A DNA stretch of 64,000 nucleotides from Betaproteobacteria bacterium (GTDB lineage Bacteria; Pseudomonadota; Gammaproteobacteria; Burkholderiales; SG8-39): NCBI GenBank assembly GCA_947482825.1, contig CANKMT010000001.1, positions 83,588 through 147,587 of the forward strand. Direction: 5' to 3'. The position numbers and the translations under genes were made by a program. Below are positions 16,463 to 25,514 of this stretch, piece after piece (positions within the stretch are counted from its first letter, which is position 1; every line of letters begins with the position of its first letter). The notes beneath the pieces were generated by a model. The model did no database searches, was not told the origin of the DNA, and worked only from the letters and a program-made list of their open reading frames with translations.

Positions 16463-16615
16463 ATTAAATGGGGCCAGGCTCGATTTTTTTCGAAGTCGTA
16501 CGACGCTCACTGCGAACGCGAAAAATCGAATTAATTGGGGCCAGGTTCGATTTTCTGCATTTGTTGCGGGCAATGTACGGTTTGGAGAAAAATCGAGCCT
16601 GGCCCCATTTAATTC
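16461..16615. repeat. REP/MITE-like element with 28-bp perfect terminal inverted repeats
   Basis: GAATTAAATGGGGCCAGGCT with CGATTTTT at 16461-16488 is the exact reverse complement of 16588-16615. A third, direct copy with three differences lies at 16528-16555. The centre also contains the palindrome GTCGTACGAC. The element fills nearly all of the 172-base gap before the ligase gene and starts inside the stop codon of the preceding gene. GGGGCCAGGCTCGATTTT-type units resemble REP sequences linked to TnpA-REP transposases in betaproteobacteria. Confidence 0.85.
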
Positions 16616-16634
16616 CCGACACCATTTTTTTCAA

Positions 16635-18182
16635 ATGAAGCTTGCTGCGTTCCTGGCAGCGCACGCCCTGGCTTCTCCGGGGCGTGAGGCGATCGCCTGC
16701 GAGGGAACGCGGCTCACGTTCGGCGAGATCGACGAGCAGTCGACACGCCTGGCCAACGGGCTCGTTGCGCGAGGGATCAAGGTTGGCGACCGGGTTGCGA
16801 TCCACTTGTCGAATTGCGCCGAGTTCGTGGTCGCTTTCATGGGCATCGTCAAGGCCGGCGCCATCGGGATCACGCTGAACCCGAAGCTGTCGATTTCCGA
16901 AGTCGGCTACATATTCAACGACGCGTCGCCCAAGGCCGTCATCCTCGAATACGACACGCGGGAGATCCTCGACAAGGCCTCGGGCGTGCCGCCTCTTCGG
17001 ATTTCGGTAGACGACCCCCGGGAAGGCGAAATCGCGTTTTTTGCGCTCGTCTCGGAAAGCGGCACCGAACTGCCGGAGATCCCGCCCGAGTTCGACGACT
17101 GCATGATTTCGTACACATCGGGCACGACCGGCAAGCCCAAGGGCGCGGTCATCACGCAGTCCAACTACATCACGCTCGCCGCTTACTTCAACGGGGTGCA
17201 ATGGAACCTGCGGCCCTCCGACCGCATCCTCGCGACCACGCCGCTTGCGCACCGCTCGGCTTTCCAGCGCCTGCTCAACATGGTGTGTGCCGGTGCGAGC
17301 CTCGTCGTGATGTCCCGCTTCGAGGCCAAGGAGGTCGCGCGCATCATCGAAACCGAAGGCATCACGCTGATGGGCATGGTGCCCACCGTGGGGCGGATGC
17401 TGCTCCCCGAAATCGAAGCGGCGCCGCAGCGGTTCCGCACTTTGCGCGCCGCGGTGGTGACAGGCGAGGCGTTTCCGGTCGAAGTGAAGCGAAGGCTCCT
17501 CGCCGCGCTCCCGAATCTCGAGCTGCATTCGTTCTTCGCGATGACCGAGGCCGGCGCGATCACCAACCTCGGGCCCGGTGAGCAATTCGCCAAAGGCGAG
17601 TCGGTCGGCCGCGTCAATCCGGGCGTCGAGGTCAAACTTGCGGACGACCTGGGCAGGCGGGTAGCCGCCGGCGAGACCGGTGAGATTCTCGTGCGCGCCG
17701 GTCCGCCGGGCAGCGCGCTTACGATGCGCGCCTATTTCAACAACCCGAAAGCCACCGCCGAAGCCTTCGTGGACGGCTGGTTCAAGACCGGCGACCTCGG
17801 GCGTTTCGATGCCGAGGGGTACCTTTACATTGTCGACCGCAAGAAGGACATGGTGCTCTCCGGCGGCTACAACATCTATTCCAAGGAAGTCGAAAGCGCA
17901 ATCCTCGAATTGCCCGAAGTACAGGACGTTGCGGTGGTCGGCGTGCCCGATGACGTGTACGGCGAGGCGGTCGCCGCGTTCATCGAGATCCGCCCGGGGC
18001 ATGTCCTGTCCGCGGAGCAGGTGATCGCGCATTGCCGCGAGAGGATTTCCAGCTACAAGAAGCCCAAGCATGTGCGGTTCGTGCCCGCGCTGCCGCGCAA
18101 CAGCACCGGCAAGGTCCTCAAGTTCCGGCTGCGCAAGGACTTCGCGGCCATCGGGAACGAAACCACCGCAAGCGAGGCCTGA
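16635..18182 (+). CDS. AMP-forming acyl-CoA ligase (class I), copy 1
   Basis: A 515-residue ligase with ATP motif SYTSGTTGKPKGAVITQSN, the FFAMTEAGA motif, DRKKDMVLSGGYNIYSKEVE and the C-terminal catalytic Lys segment PRNSTGKVLKFRLRK. It activates a carboxylate to its CoA thioester; the substrate is unknown. It starts 17 bases after the repeat element, with no strong Shine-Dalgarno site (TTTTTTTCAAATG). The stop is 3 bases before the acyl-CoA dehydrogenase start, so the two are co-translated. It resembles the ligase at 20415-21947 along its length. Confidence 0.93.
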   Translation: MKLAAFLAAHALASPGREAIACEGTRLTFGEIDEQSTRLANGLVARGIKVGDRVAIHLSNCAEFVVAFMGIVKAGAIGITLNPKLSISEVGYIFNDASPKAVILEYDTREILDKASGVPPLRISVDDPREGEIAFFALVSESGTELPEIPPEFDDCMISYTSGTTGKPKGAVITQSNYITLAAYFNGVQWNLRPSDRILATTPLAHRSAFQRLLNMVCAGASLVVMSRFEAKEVARIIETEGITLMGMVPTVGRMLLPEIEAAPQRFRTLRAAVVTGEAFPVEVKRRLLAALPNLELHSFFAMTEAGAITNLGPGEQFAKGESVGRVNPGVEVKLADDLGRRVAAGETGEILVRAGPPGSALTMRAYFNNPKATAEAFVDGWFKTGDLGRFDAEGYLYIVDRKKDMVLSGGYNIYSKEVESAILELPEVQDVAVVGVPDDVYGEAVAAFIEIRPGHVLSAEQVIAHCRERISSYKKPKHVRFVPALPRNSTGKVLKFRLRKDFAAIGNETTASEA

Positions 18183-18185
18183 GCA

Positions 18186-19397
18186 GTGGACCTCAACTAC
18201 TCCGCCGAGGAATGCGCGTTTCGCGACGAGGTGCGCACCTGGCTCGAAGCCAACCTGCCCGCGGACCTGAAGGAGAAGGTGGCTTCCTTCGAGGAGATCG
18301 GCAAGGAAGACACGCAGCGCTGGCATCGCATCCTCTCGGACAAGGGCTGGGTCGCGCCGGCGTGGCCGGTGGAGTGGGGCGGCACGGGATGGAACATCGT
18401 GCAGCGTTTCATCTTCGAGGAGGAATGCGGCTACGCCGGCGCTCCGCAGTTGCCGGCGCTTTCGCTCATGATGTGCGCGCCGGTGCTGATCCGCTTCGGC
18501 ACGCAGGCGCAGAAGCAACGGTTCCTGCCGCGCATCCACGACGGCAGCGAGTGCTGGTGCCAGGGCTATTCGGAGCCCGGCGCAGGATCGGACCTCGCGG
18601 CGCTCAAAACCCGGGCGCAGAAGGTTACGAGCGTCGAGGACGATCACTACGTCGTCACCGGCCAGAAGATCTGGACCACGCAGGCGCACTGGGCCGACTG
18701 GATGTTCTGCCTGGTGCGCACCGGGAGCGAAAGCCCCAAGCGGCAGGAAGGCATCTCGTTCCTGCTGATCGACATGAAGTCGCCCGGCGTAACGGTGCGG
18801 CCGCTGATCCTGATGGACGGCAGCCGCGAGGTGAACGAGGTGTTCTTCGACGCGGTGCGCGTGCCGGTCGAGAACCTCGTGCACGAGGAAGGCCAGGGCT
18901 GGACGGTCGCCAAGTACCTGCTCGGCTACGAGCGCCTGAACCAGGCGCGCATCGGCATCGCCAAGCGCACGCTCGGGCAACTCAAGGAATTCGCGTCGGC
19001 AATGTCCGGCAACGTCCGCCCGTTGATCGAGGACGCGCGCTTTCGCGATCGCGTCTCGCGCGTCGAGATCGAGCTCATGGCGCTCGAACTGACCAACCTG
19101 CGCATGCTCGACCAGATGCGGCGCACCGGCCGGCCGCCGGGCGCTGAAGTCTCGATCCTCAAGATCAAGGGCACCGAGATCCACCAGGCGATCAGCGAGT
19201 TGTTCGTGCAGGCGGTCGGTCCGCAGGCGCAGCGTCGCGCGGTGCTCGACGGCGCGTTCGATGGGGCCTTCGACGACGCTTCGAAGTTTGCGGCGGCCGT
19301 CGCCCCGAAATTCCTGAACTTCCGCAAGCTCACGATCTACGGCGGCTCCAACGAGATCCAGCGCAATATCGTCGTCAAGGCCATGCTGGGGCTGTGA
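18186..19397 (+). CDS. Acyl-CoA dehydrogenase
   Basis: A 403-residue FAD enzyme that oxidises acyl-CoA to the enoyl-CoA. It has the GYSEPGAGSDLAALKTRA motif, VTGQKIWTTQAHWADWMF and the C-terminal IYGGSNEIQRNIVVKAMLGL signature. GTG 18186 lies 3 bases after the ligase stop. The end overlaps a possible GTG of the following receptor gene. It forms the middle of a ligase-dehydrogenase-receptor operon. Confidence 0.95.
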   Translation: MDLNYSAEECAFRDEVRTWLEANLPADLKEKVASFEEIGKEDTQRWHRILSDKGWVAPAWPVEWGGTGWNIVQRFIFEEECGYAGAPQLPALSLMMCAPVLIRFGTQAQKQRFLPRIHDGSECWCQGYSEPGAGSDLAALKTRAQKVTSVEDDHYVVTGQKIWTTQAHWADWMFCLVRTGSESPKRQEGISFLLIDMKSPGVTVRPLILMDGSREVNEVFFDAVRVPVENLVHEEGQGWTVAKYLLGYERLNQARIGIAKRTLGQLKEFASAMSGNVRPLIEDARFRDRVSRVEIELMALELTNLRMLDQMRRTGRPPGAEVSILKIKGTEIHQAISELFVQAVGPQAQRRAVLDGAFDGAFDDASKFAAAVAPKFLNFRKLTIYGGSNEIQRNIVVKAMLGL

Positions 19398-19426
19398 GGA
19401 ACGATAACGATATGAGGAGACACAAC

Positions 19427-20392
19427 ATGCTGGGACTTCGATTGCTGGTGGCCGCGGTGCTCGCCTTCTCGGGCGCCGTTCACGGGCAGGCCTACCCGAA
19501 CAAGCCGGTGCGGATCGTCGTGCCGTATTCGCCTGGCGGCGTGACCGACGCTTTTTCGCGCGTGCTGGCCCAACAGCTCCAGGAGTCGCTGGGGCAGCCT
19601 TTCCTGGTCGAGAACAAGCCCGGCGCAAGCCAGATGGTCGGCGCCATGATCGTCGCGAAGTCGCCGCCCGACGGGCATACGCTCTACGTTGGCAGCATCA
19701 CCAGCCTTGCGATGAACGTCTATACGCAAAAGAGCATCCAGTACGACCCGGTGAAGGATTTCGCCCCGGTGTCGCTCGGCATGACGATGCCGATGTTCCT
19801 CGTCGTGAATCCGAACACGGTTGCCGCGACCAACGTGAAGGAACTGATCGCGCTCCTGAAGGCCAACCCCGGCAAGTACACGTTCTCGACCACCGGCAAC
19901 GGCGGCTCGACCCACATGGCCGGCGAACTGTTCAAGGTCATGACCGGCACCGACATGATCGCGATCCCTTACAAGGGCTCGGCGCCGGGCATCGCCGACG
20001 TGATGGCCGGGCAGGTGCACCTCAGCTTCGATCCGGGCTCCTCGACCCTGCCGCACGCGAAAGCCGGCAAGCTGCGTGTGCTCGCGACCACCGGGTTGCA
20101 GCGCTTCTCGCTGATGCCGGAGTTGCCGACGGTGTCCGAGGCCGGCGTGCCCGGGTATGAATCGGTGATCTGGTTCGGCATCGTCGCCACGGCCGGCACG
20201 CCGCCGGCGGTCACGCAGCGGCTCTCGCAGGAAATGAACCGCATCCTGCGCCAGCCGGACCTCAAGGAGCGCTTCGGGCAGTCGGCGATCGACCTCACGC
20301 CGGGCACGCCGGAGGAGTTCGGCGCGCTGATCAAGTCCGATATTGCCAAATGGAGCAAAGCGCTGCGCGACGCCGGCATCAAGCCGGAATGA
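19427..20392 (+). CDS. Bug-family TTT solute-binding receptor
   Basis: A 321-residue receptor. Its signal peptide (about 1-21, ending ...GAVHGQA) is followed by YPNKPVRIVVPYSPGG, then STTGNGGSTHMAGELFK and IPYKGSAPGIADVM, all standard Bug features. ATG 19427 is preferred over the earlier GTG at 19394 because GAGGAG sits 7 bases upstream and the signal peptide then starts properly. It stands between an acyl-CoA dehydrogenase and an acyl-CoA ligase. It therefore probably captures the carboxylate that these enzymes degrade. Confidence 0.94.
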   Translation: MLGLRLLVAAVLAFSGAVHGQAYPNKPVRIVVPYSPGGVTDAFSRVLAQQLQESLGQPFLVENKPGASQMVGAMIVAKSPPDGHTLYVGSITSLAMNVYTQKSIQYDPVKDFAPVSLGMTMPMFLVVNPNTVAATNVKELIALLKANPGKYTFSTTGNGGSTHMAGELFKVMTGTDMIAIPYKGSAPGIADVMAGQVHLSFDPGSSTLPHAKAGKLRVLATTGLQRFSLMPELPTVSEAGVPGYESVIWFGIVATAGTPPAVTQRLSQEMNRILRQPDLKERFGQSAIDLTPGTPEEFGALIKSDIAKWSKALRDAGIKPE

Positions 20393-20414
20393 GCGGGCGA
20401 CACGAGGCGGCCGC

Positions 20415-21947
20415 ATGAAACTCGCGTCCTTCCTCGCCGCGCACGCAAGTGCGACGCCGGACAAGGACGCCGTCATCTGCGGCGCGGAGCGGTTGAGTTT
20501 CGCGCAGTTGCACGACACGACGGATCGGCTCGCCAACGGATTGCGCACGCTCGGCGTCGGCATCGGCGACCGGGTCGCGATCCAGTTGCAGAACACCGTG
20601 GAATTCGTGCGCGCGTTCCTCGCGATCACCAAGGCCGGCGCCATCGCGGTGCCGGTCAACACGCGCCTTGCACCCGGCGAGATCGCCTACATCCTCGCCG
20701 ACAGCGCGCCCAAGGCGGTCTTCCTTTCGGACGAGACGCGCGAACTCTACGACCGCGCCGCGGCCGACGCAAAAGGGGTGATCCGGATCGCGGCGGGGAT
20801 GCCCAAGGCAGGCGAGCATGCAATCGCAGATCTTGTTGCGCTTGGCGCCCCGGGCACGCCAGCGGTGCCTCCGGAATTCGACGACAACCTCATCGTCTAT
20901 ACATCGGGCACGACGGGCAAGCCCAAGGGCGCGATCATCACGCAGGCCAATTCGATCATCCCCAACGGCTACCTGAACGCGATCCAGTACGGGTTGTCGG
21001 AGGCCGACCGCCAGCTGGTAACCACGCCGCTTGCGCACCGCACCGGCTTCGCGCGCATGGCGAACATGATCCTGCACGGCTGCACGCTGGTCGTGATGCC
21101 GAGGTTCGATGCGGCCGGCGCGGCGAAGATGGCCAACGATGAGCGCATCACCGTGATCGGCATCGTGCCCACGGTCGGGCGCATGCTGCTGCCCGAGATC
21201 GAGGCGCACCCGGAGAATTTCGCCACCGTGAACGTGATGCTGGTCACCGGCGAGGCTTTCCCGCTCGAGGTGAAGCAGCGCATCCACAACGCGCTGCCCC
21301 ATGTGCGAATGTATTCGTTCTTCGCGATGACCGAGGTCGGCGGGCTCACCCTGCTGGGGCCGCAAGAGCAGTTCACGCACCCGTCTTCGCTCGGGCGAAT
21401 CAATCCGGGTGCGGAAATCAAGCTGGTGGACGCGGCGGGCAAGGACGTTGCGCCGGGCGAAGTCGGTGAACTGTGGGTCCGCACCGGTGAGCCCGGGCGC
21501 TTCCTCACCATGCGCTGCTACTTCAACAAGCCGAAGGAAACCGCCGAGACGATCCGCGACGGCTGGGTCGCCACCGGCGACATGGCAAGGATGGAGCCCG
21601 ACGGTCACTACTACATGATGGACCGCAAGAAGGACATGGTCCTCTCCGGCGGCTACAACATCTACTCTAAGGAAGTGGAACTCGCGCTGCAGCAGCATCC
21701 GGCGGTGCAGGATGCTGCGGTGATCGGCGTGCCGGACGCGGTCTACGGCGAGGCGGTGGCGGCCTTCATCGAACTGCGGCCCGGCATGACGGCCACGGAG
21801 GATGAGATCATCGCCCACTGCCGCGACCGGATTGCGGGCTACAAGAAGCCGAAGCACGTGCGGTTCATCGCGCCCTTGCCGCGCAACAGCACCGGCAAGG
21901 TCCAGAAGTTCGAATTGCGGCGCGCGTTCGCGGCCGAAGCGGAGTAG
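20415..21947 (+). CDS. AMP-forming acyl-CoA ligase (class I), copy 2
   Basis: A 510-residue ligase very like the one at 16635-18182: MKLASFLAAHASATP at the start, VYTSGTTGKPKGAIITQAN, FFAMTEVGG, DRKKDMVLSGGYNIYSKEVE and PRNSTGKVQKFELRRAF. ATG 20415 is chosen by alignment with copy 1. It follows the receptor gene by 22 bases and precedes the next receptor by 5. Two ligases in one cluster suggest either related substrates or an in-cluster duplication that has diverged. Confidence 0.93.
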   Translation: MKLASFLAAHASATPDKDAVICGAERLSFAQLHDTTDRLANGLRTLGVGIGDRVAIQLQNTVEFVRAFLAITKAGAIAVPVNTRLAPGEIAYILADSAPKAVFLSDETRELYDRAAADAKGVIRIAAGMPKAGEHAIADLVALGAPGTPAVPPEFDDNLIVYTSGTTGKPKGAIITQANSIIPNGYLNAIQYGLSEADRQLVTTPLAHRTGFARMANMILHGCTLVVMPRFDAAGAAKMANDERITVIGIVPTVGRMLLPEIEAHPENFATVNVMLVTGEAFPLEVKQRIHNALPHVRMYSFFAMTEVGGLTLLGPQEQFTHPSSLGRINPGAEIKLVDAAGKDVAPGEVGELWVRTGEPGRFLTMRCYFNKPKETAETIRDGWVATGDMARMEPDGHYYMMDRKKDMVLSGGYNIYSKEVELALQQHPAVQDAAVIGVPDAVYGEAVAAFIELRPGMTATEDEIIAHCRDRIAGYKKPKHVRFIAPLPRNSTGKVQKFELRRAFAAEAE

Positions 21948-21952
21948 ACCGG

Positions 21953-22903
21953 ATGAGATCGATTGCATTCGCACTGCTGCTGGTCGCTGGGGCGGCGCTC
22001 GCCCAATACCCGTCCAAGCCGATCCGCATCGTGGCGCCTTTCCCGCCGGGCGGCAGCGCGGACTTCACCGCGCGAGTGATCGCCGAGCATTTCAGCAAAG
22101 CCTTTGGCCAGCCGGCGGTGGTTGAGAACCTGCCCGGGGCCGGCGGCGTGATCGCCGCGGAGAGGAATGCAAAAGCTGCGCCCGACGGCTACACGCTGAT
22201 CGTCGGCTCCACCGGGATCATGTCGGTCAACGCGAGCCTTCTCAAGAACCTCTCCTACGACCCGGCGAAGGATTTCACTCCGGTGTCGCTGGTGATCCGG
22301 GTGCCGAGCTACCTGGTGATCAACCCGAAGGTGCCTGCGAATTCACTGAAGGAACTCATCGACTACGCCCGCGCCAACCCGGGCCGGCTGACCTACGCCT
22401 CCGCCGGCAACGGGACTTCTCAGCACACCAACCCGGAACTCTTCAAAAGTATGGCGAAGGTGTTCATCCTGCCGATCACCTACCGAGGCAGCGCCCCCGC
22501 AATGGCCGCGCTGATGAGCGGCGAGGTCGACATGATGATCGAGCTCGGGCCGACGTCGATCCCGCAGATCAAGGCCGGGCGCATCAAAGCCCTGGCGGCG
22601 TCCACCGCGCAGCGTACGCGCGCGATGCCGGACCTGCCGACCATTGCCGAGGCGGGCCTGCCCGGGTTCGACGCCTTCACCTGGTTCGGCATTGCCGGGC
22701 CGCCCGGGATGCCGCGCGACATCGTGATGCGGCTGCATGCGGAGATCGTCAAGGCGGTGGCGCCGCCCGAAACGCGAGCGAGGCTCGAAGCCGTCGGCGC
22801 AGAAGTGGTGGCCAATACGCCGGAGGAGTTCGCCGAGTTCCAGCAGAAGGAAGCGGCGAAGTGGGCCAAAGTCGTGAAGGACGCCGGGATCCGGCCGGAA
22901 TAG
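21953..22903 (+). CDS. Bug-family TTT solute-binding receptor
   Basis: A 316-residue receptor with a short signal peptide (MRSIAFALLLVAGAALAQ), then YPSKPIRIVAPFPPGGSADF, SAGNGTSQHTNPELFK and ITYRGSAPAMAALM. It starts 5 bases after the ligase stop and is the last gene of the acyl-CoA cluster. It differs clearly from the receptor at 19427, so the two are not a recent duplicate. Confidence 0.93.
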   Translation: MRSIAFALLLVAGAALAQYPSKPIRIVAPFPPGGSADFTARVIAEHFSKAFGQPAVVENLPGAGGVIAAERNAKAAPDGYTLIVGSTGIMSVNASLLKNLSYDPAKDFTPVSLVIRVPSYLVINPKVPANSLKELIDYARANPGRLTYASAGNGTSQHTNPELFKSMAKVFILPITYRGSAPAMAALMSGEVDMMIELGPTSIPQIKAGRIKALAASTAQRTRAMPDLPTIAEAGLPGFDAFTWFGIAGPPGMPRDIVMRLHAEIVKAVAPPETRARLEAVGAEVVANTPEEFAEFQQKEAAKWAKVVKDAGIRPE

Positions 22904-22988
22904 ACAGAAAGTCAGACTTTAAATTTCGTAGAGTTAATATCCACGCGGGTCTCAGGCCAATCAAATTTTCGTTTCCGGAAAACCTTCC

Positions 22989-24035
22989 CTACCGTGCGAG
23001 GTGCTGCACGAAGAACGCAGCGATCTTGCGGTTCACCTCCGGCACTTCCTTGGCGCGATCGAATCCCGGCGGGTCGTTGAGCATGTCGCCCACAAGGCCG
23101 TCCAGTTTCGGGGGAGGGGGCGACAACAGCGCGCCATGGCCGCCGGTCGGAAAGTCGGCGACGAGCTCGCATTTCGCGCAGGCCTTCAGGATCGGGTCGC
23201 TGTGGAAGCGCGGGATGAGCCACGCGTCTTTCTGCGCGGTCACCAATCCAAGCGGCATCTTTGGCGCGGCCAGCGACGCCGTGTCGAAGTCCGCGGCGAA
23301 AGGGACGCCGGCGACGACGGCGGCGACCCGCGGGTCTGTGTGTGAATACCACGTGGCGTCGTCGAGCTTGCTGCGGATCAGCCACATCGAAACCGTCTTC
23401 TTCAGGCCGTCGAAGATCCCGCCGCTCAAGCGCGTCGCAAGGCCGACGCACGACTGGAAATCCTCGGCAAGGTGGGCTTCGCAGTGGTCCCGCAATCGTG
23501 CCGGCGACCATCGCCCTCCTGCGAGACTTAACGCCGTATGCCCGCCGGCTGACATTCCGTACATGCCGACCTTGTCGAGCGCCAGCAACGGCCCGAAGCG
23601 CGCGTCGGCCGCCACGGCGTCGATCGCGCGCGAGACTTCCTGCGGCCGGCGCTTCCAGCTGTCAGGGCCCGGCTTGTCCTTGTCGCGGTAGTTGTCGCCC
23701 GCGTGCTCCGGGCCGGCCACGATGAAGCCGGCTTCGGCCAGCATCTTTGCGACATCCCCGTGCACCCAGACCGAACCGCCCGAGCCGTGCGAGATCACCA
23801 CCAGCCGCCCGTTGCCGCGAACGGGGGCGCCGTTCTCGGCCAGCTGGATCGCGAACGGGCCGCGCTTCACCTGCGCCTCCTGCCCGCTCGAGGGGTAGAA
23901 CACGGTCACGACACGATCGCCGTCCTTGCCGGGAATCTCGGTCACGCCGACCGCGGCTTGGGCGAGTGTGGCCAGCAGGGCCAGTGCAGCGCCGAAGATG
24001 CAACGTGTGAAACATGTGCTTGCCTGTTTGGTCAT
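22989..24035 (-). CDS. Secreted alpha/beta-hydrolase (PAF-acetylhydrolase/dienelactone-hydrolase-like)
   Basis: A 348-residue exported hydrolase. The signal peptide (MTKQASTCFTRCIFGAALAL...AQA) is followed by YPSSGQEAQVKRGPFAIQLAENG, VVISHGSGGS as oxyanion-hole region, the nucleophile elbow GMSAGGHTA and a late GGHGALLS with the catalytic His. ATG 24035 is chosen because GGAGG lies 6 bases upstream; an earlier Met would spoil the signal peptide. It converges with the receptor gene across 85 bases. An ester or lactone substrate is likely but cannot be named. Confidence 0.85.
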   Translation of the reverse strand: MTKQASTCFTRCIFGAALALLATLAQAAVGVTEIPGKDGDRVVTVFYPSSGQEAQVKRGPFAIQLAENGAPVRGNGRLVVISHGSGGSVWVHGDVAKMLAEAGFIVAGPEHAGDNYRDKDKPGPDSWKRRPQEVSRAIDAVAADARFGPLLALDKVGMYGMSAGGHTALSLAGGRWSPARLRDHCEAHLAEDFQSCVGLATRLSGGIFDGLKKTVSMWLIRSKLDDATWYSHTDPRVAAVVAGVPFAADFDTASLAAPKMPLGLVTAQKDAWLIPRFHSDPILKACAKCELVADFPTGGHGALLSPPPPKLDGLVGDMLNDPPGFDRAKEVPEVNRKIAAFFVQHLAR

Positions 24036-24142
24036 CTGTGCCTCCATCCTCAAGTCTAATGTCAAAGGCCCGTGCGCAGAGCGGCTGGCAGGCGCGCGGA
24101 AAAGCTGGCAGCATCGGTCATCGCAGAACCTGACCGAAGCGC

Positions 24143-25138
24143 ATGAACGCGACCTGTCCCTGGTGCAACGCGCCTCGCGATACCGGACCGACGTGCCCCA
24201 AGTGCGGGGCCATCTACGCCAAGGCCGAGGCGATCAAGACGCACGGCCGCGCGGTGGCCGTTCCCGCGGTGCCCGAAGTGCAAATCGAGCAGGCCGCGCC
24301 TGCGGTCTCGCTCGACGTCGAGAACCCGCAGGACGAATGGCAACTCGTCGAGGACCCGGGCCTGGAATGGAAGTTCTGCGTCGGCGCGATTCCGATCGCG
24401 ATAGTGCTGGCGCTGGTCTTCCACGCTTCGGGATTGTTCGCATCGCTGCAGCGCATCTTCCTGACGATGCCGGTTCACGAACTCGGGCACGCCACGGCTG
24501 CCTGGCTTTGCGGCTACTCGGCGATTCCCACGGTCTGGAAGACGCTCGTCCCGGAGACGCGCGGGTTCATTGCGCCGGTGGTGCTGCTTGCGGCGTTCGG
24601 GTACATGGGCTGGCGCGGGTGGGTGGCGGAGAACCGCATCGTTGTCGGCGTCGCCTGCGGGCTCGTTCTGCTGCAGCTCCTGTTCACGTTCGGCATCAGC
24701 CTGAAGACCGCGCGCATGATCGTCGTCTTCAGCGGCGACGGCGGCGGGATGATCCTCGCGACGCTGCTCATGGGGAGCTTCTTCTTCGGCAAGCGCACGA
24801 ACCTCTACAAGGGCTCGCTGCGGTGGGGGTTCGTGGTGATCGGCGCGGTCGCATTCGTCGACATCTACACCACCTGGGTCAAGGCGAGATTCGACCTCGA
24901 CGCGATCCCGCTGGGGAGCCAGGACGGGATGGACGCCGACCCGCTGGTGCTCGTCCAGGAACACGGCTGGACACTGCCCGGCATGGTGAACCGTTACACC
25001 ATCCTCGGGATTCTGTGCCTTGTCGCGCTGGCGCTCGTGTACGCGTGGGGCGTGCGGCGCGCGGCGCGGGAGCGCGATTCGCGGTTGGCAGAGCGGACAG
25101 CGGAAGGGCAGGAAAATGCTCGGGGTATCGGGGCCTGA
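24143..25138 (+). CDS. Membrane protein with N-terminal zinc ribbon and HELGH site (M50-like)
   Basis: A 331-residue protein. Four Cys near the start (C5, C8, C18, C21) form a small zinc ribbon. After a linker come six or so hydrophobic segments. H112-E-L-G-H116 lies in the second hydrophobic segment, as in site-2 type intramembrane zinc metalloproteases. A PDZ domain is absent, and I could not place the usual second Asp motif of M50. It stands alone. It may be a protease that cuts membrane-bound regulators or a non-proteolytic relative. Confidence 0.65.
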   Translation: MNATCPWCNAPRDTGPTCPKCGAIYAKAEAIKTHGRAVAVPAVPEVQIEQAAPAVSLDVENPQDEWQLVEDPGLEWKFCVGAIPIAIVLALVFHASGLFASLQRIFLTMPVHELGHATAAWLCGYSAIPTVWKTLVPETRGFIAPVVLLAAFGYMGWRGWVAENRIVVGVACGLVLLQLLFTFGISLKTARMIVVFSGDGGGMILATLLMGSFFFGKRTNLYKGSLRWGFVVIGAVAFVDIYTTWVKARFDLDAIPLGSQDGMDADPLVLVQEHGWTLPGMVNRYTILGILCLVALALVYAWGVRRAARERDSRLAERTAEGQENARGIGA

Positions 25139-25157
25139 TCGCTGCCCTGCTGTTTCC

Positions 25158-25511
25158 TCAGGCCACCTGAGCAAGCGGAAAGCGGATCTCGACGGACTCG
25201 AAAGGCACCGAGACCGTGCCGTCCTCGGCCCTTTCCACCAGTCCAATTTCCACCAGTCTTGTCACATCCGTGTGAATGTTCGAGTAGTTGCGCTCGGCCG
25301 TCTTCGCCAGGGCGTAGACACTGCAGGCTCCGGCGCGGCGCAGCGTGTCGAGGAGGTCCAGGCGAGCCGGCGTCAACTCTGCAAACAGCGAGCGCGCCGA
25401 CTCGAAACTCAAGCGGTAGTCGGGCGTCTGGCCGCGACGTGCGCCCGCAATCTGTTGCGCCACGGACTTGAAGATGGACCCCTTGCGGCTCAGTTCTATG
25501 ATCGCTTTCAT
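25158..25511 (-). CDS. TumA-like HTH antitoxin
   Basis: A 117-residue protein. A winged helix-turn-helix (LDLLDTLRRAGACSVYALA...NYSNIHTDVTRLVEIGLVER) occupies the C-terminal half, as in the HVO_A0114-type DNA-binding family used as antitoxins. It follows the TumE-like gene by 3 bases, so toxin comes first. It probably represses its own promoter through the palindrome at 25793-25814. Confidence 0.75.
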   Translation of the reverse strand: MKAIIELSRKGSIFKSVAQQIAGARRGQTPDYRLSFESARSLFAELTPARLDLLDTLRRAGACSVYALAKTAERNYSNIHTDVTRLVEIGLVERAEDGTVSVPFESVEIRFPLAQVA

Positions 25512-25514
25512 GGG

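Noticed and set aside
16464..19628. A 1054-codon open frame on the minus strand
   Set aside because: It lies antisense to clear ligase and acyl-CoA dehydrogenase genes and has the Arg/His-rich composition of GC-rich shadow frames.
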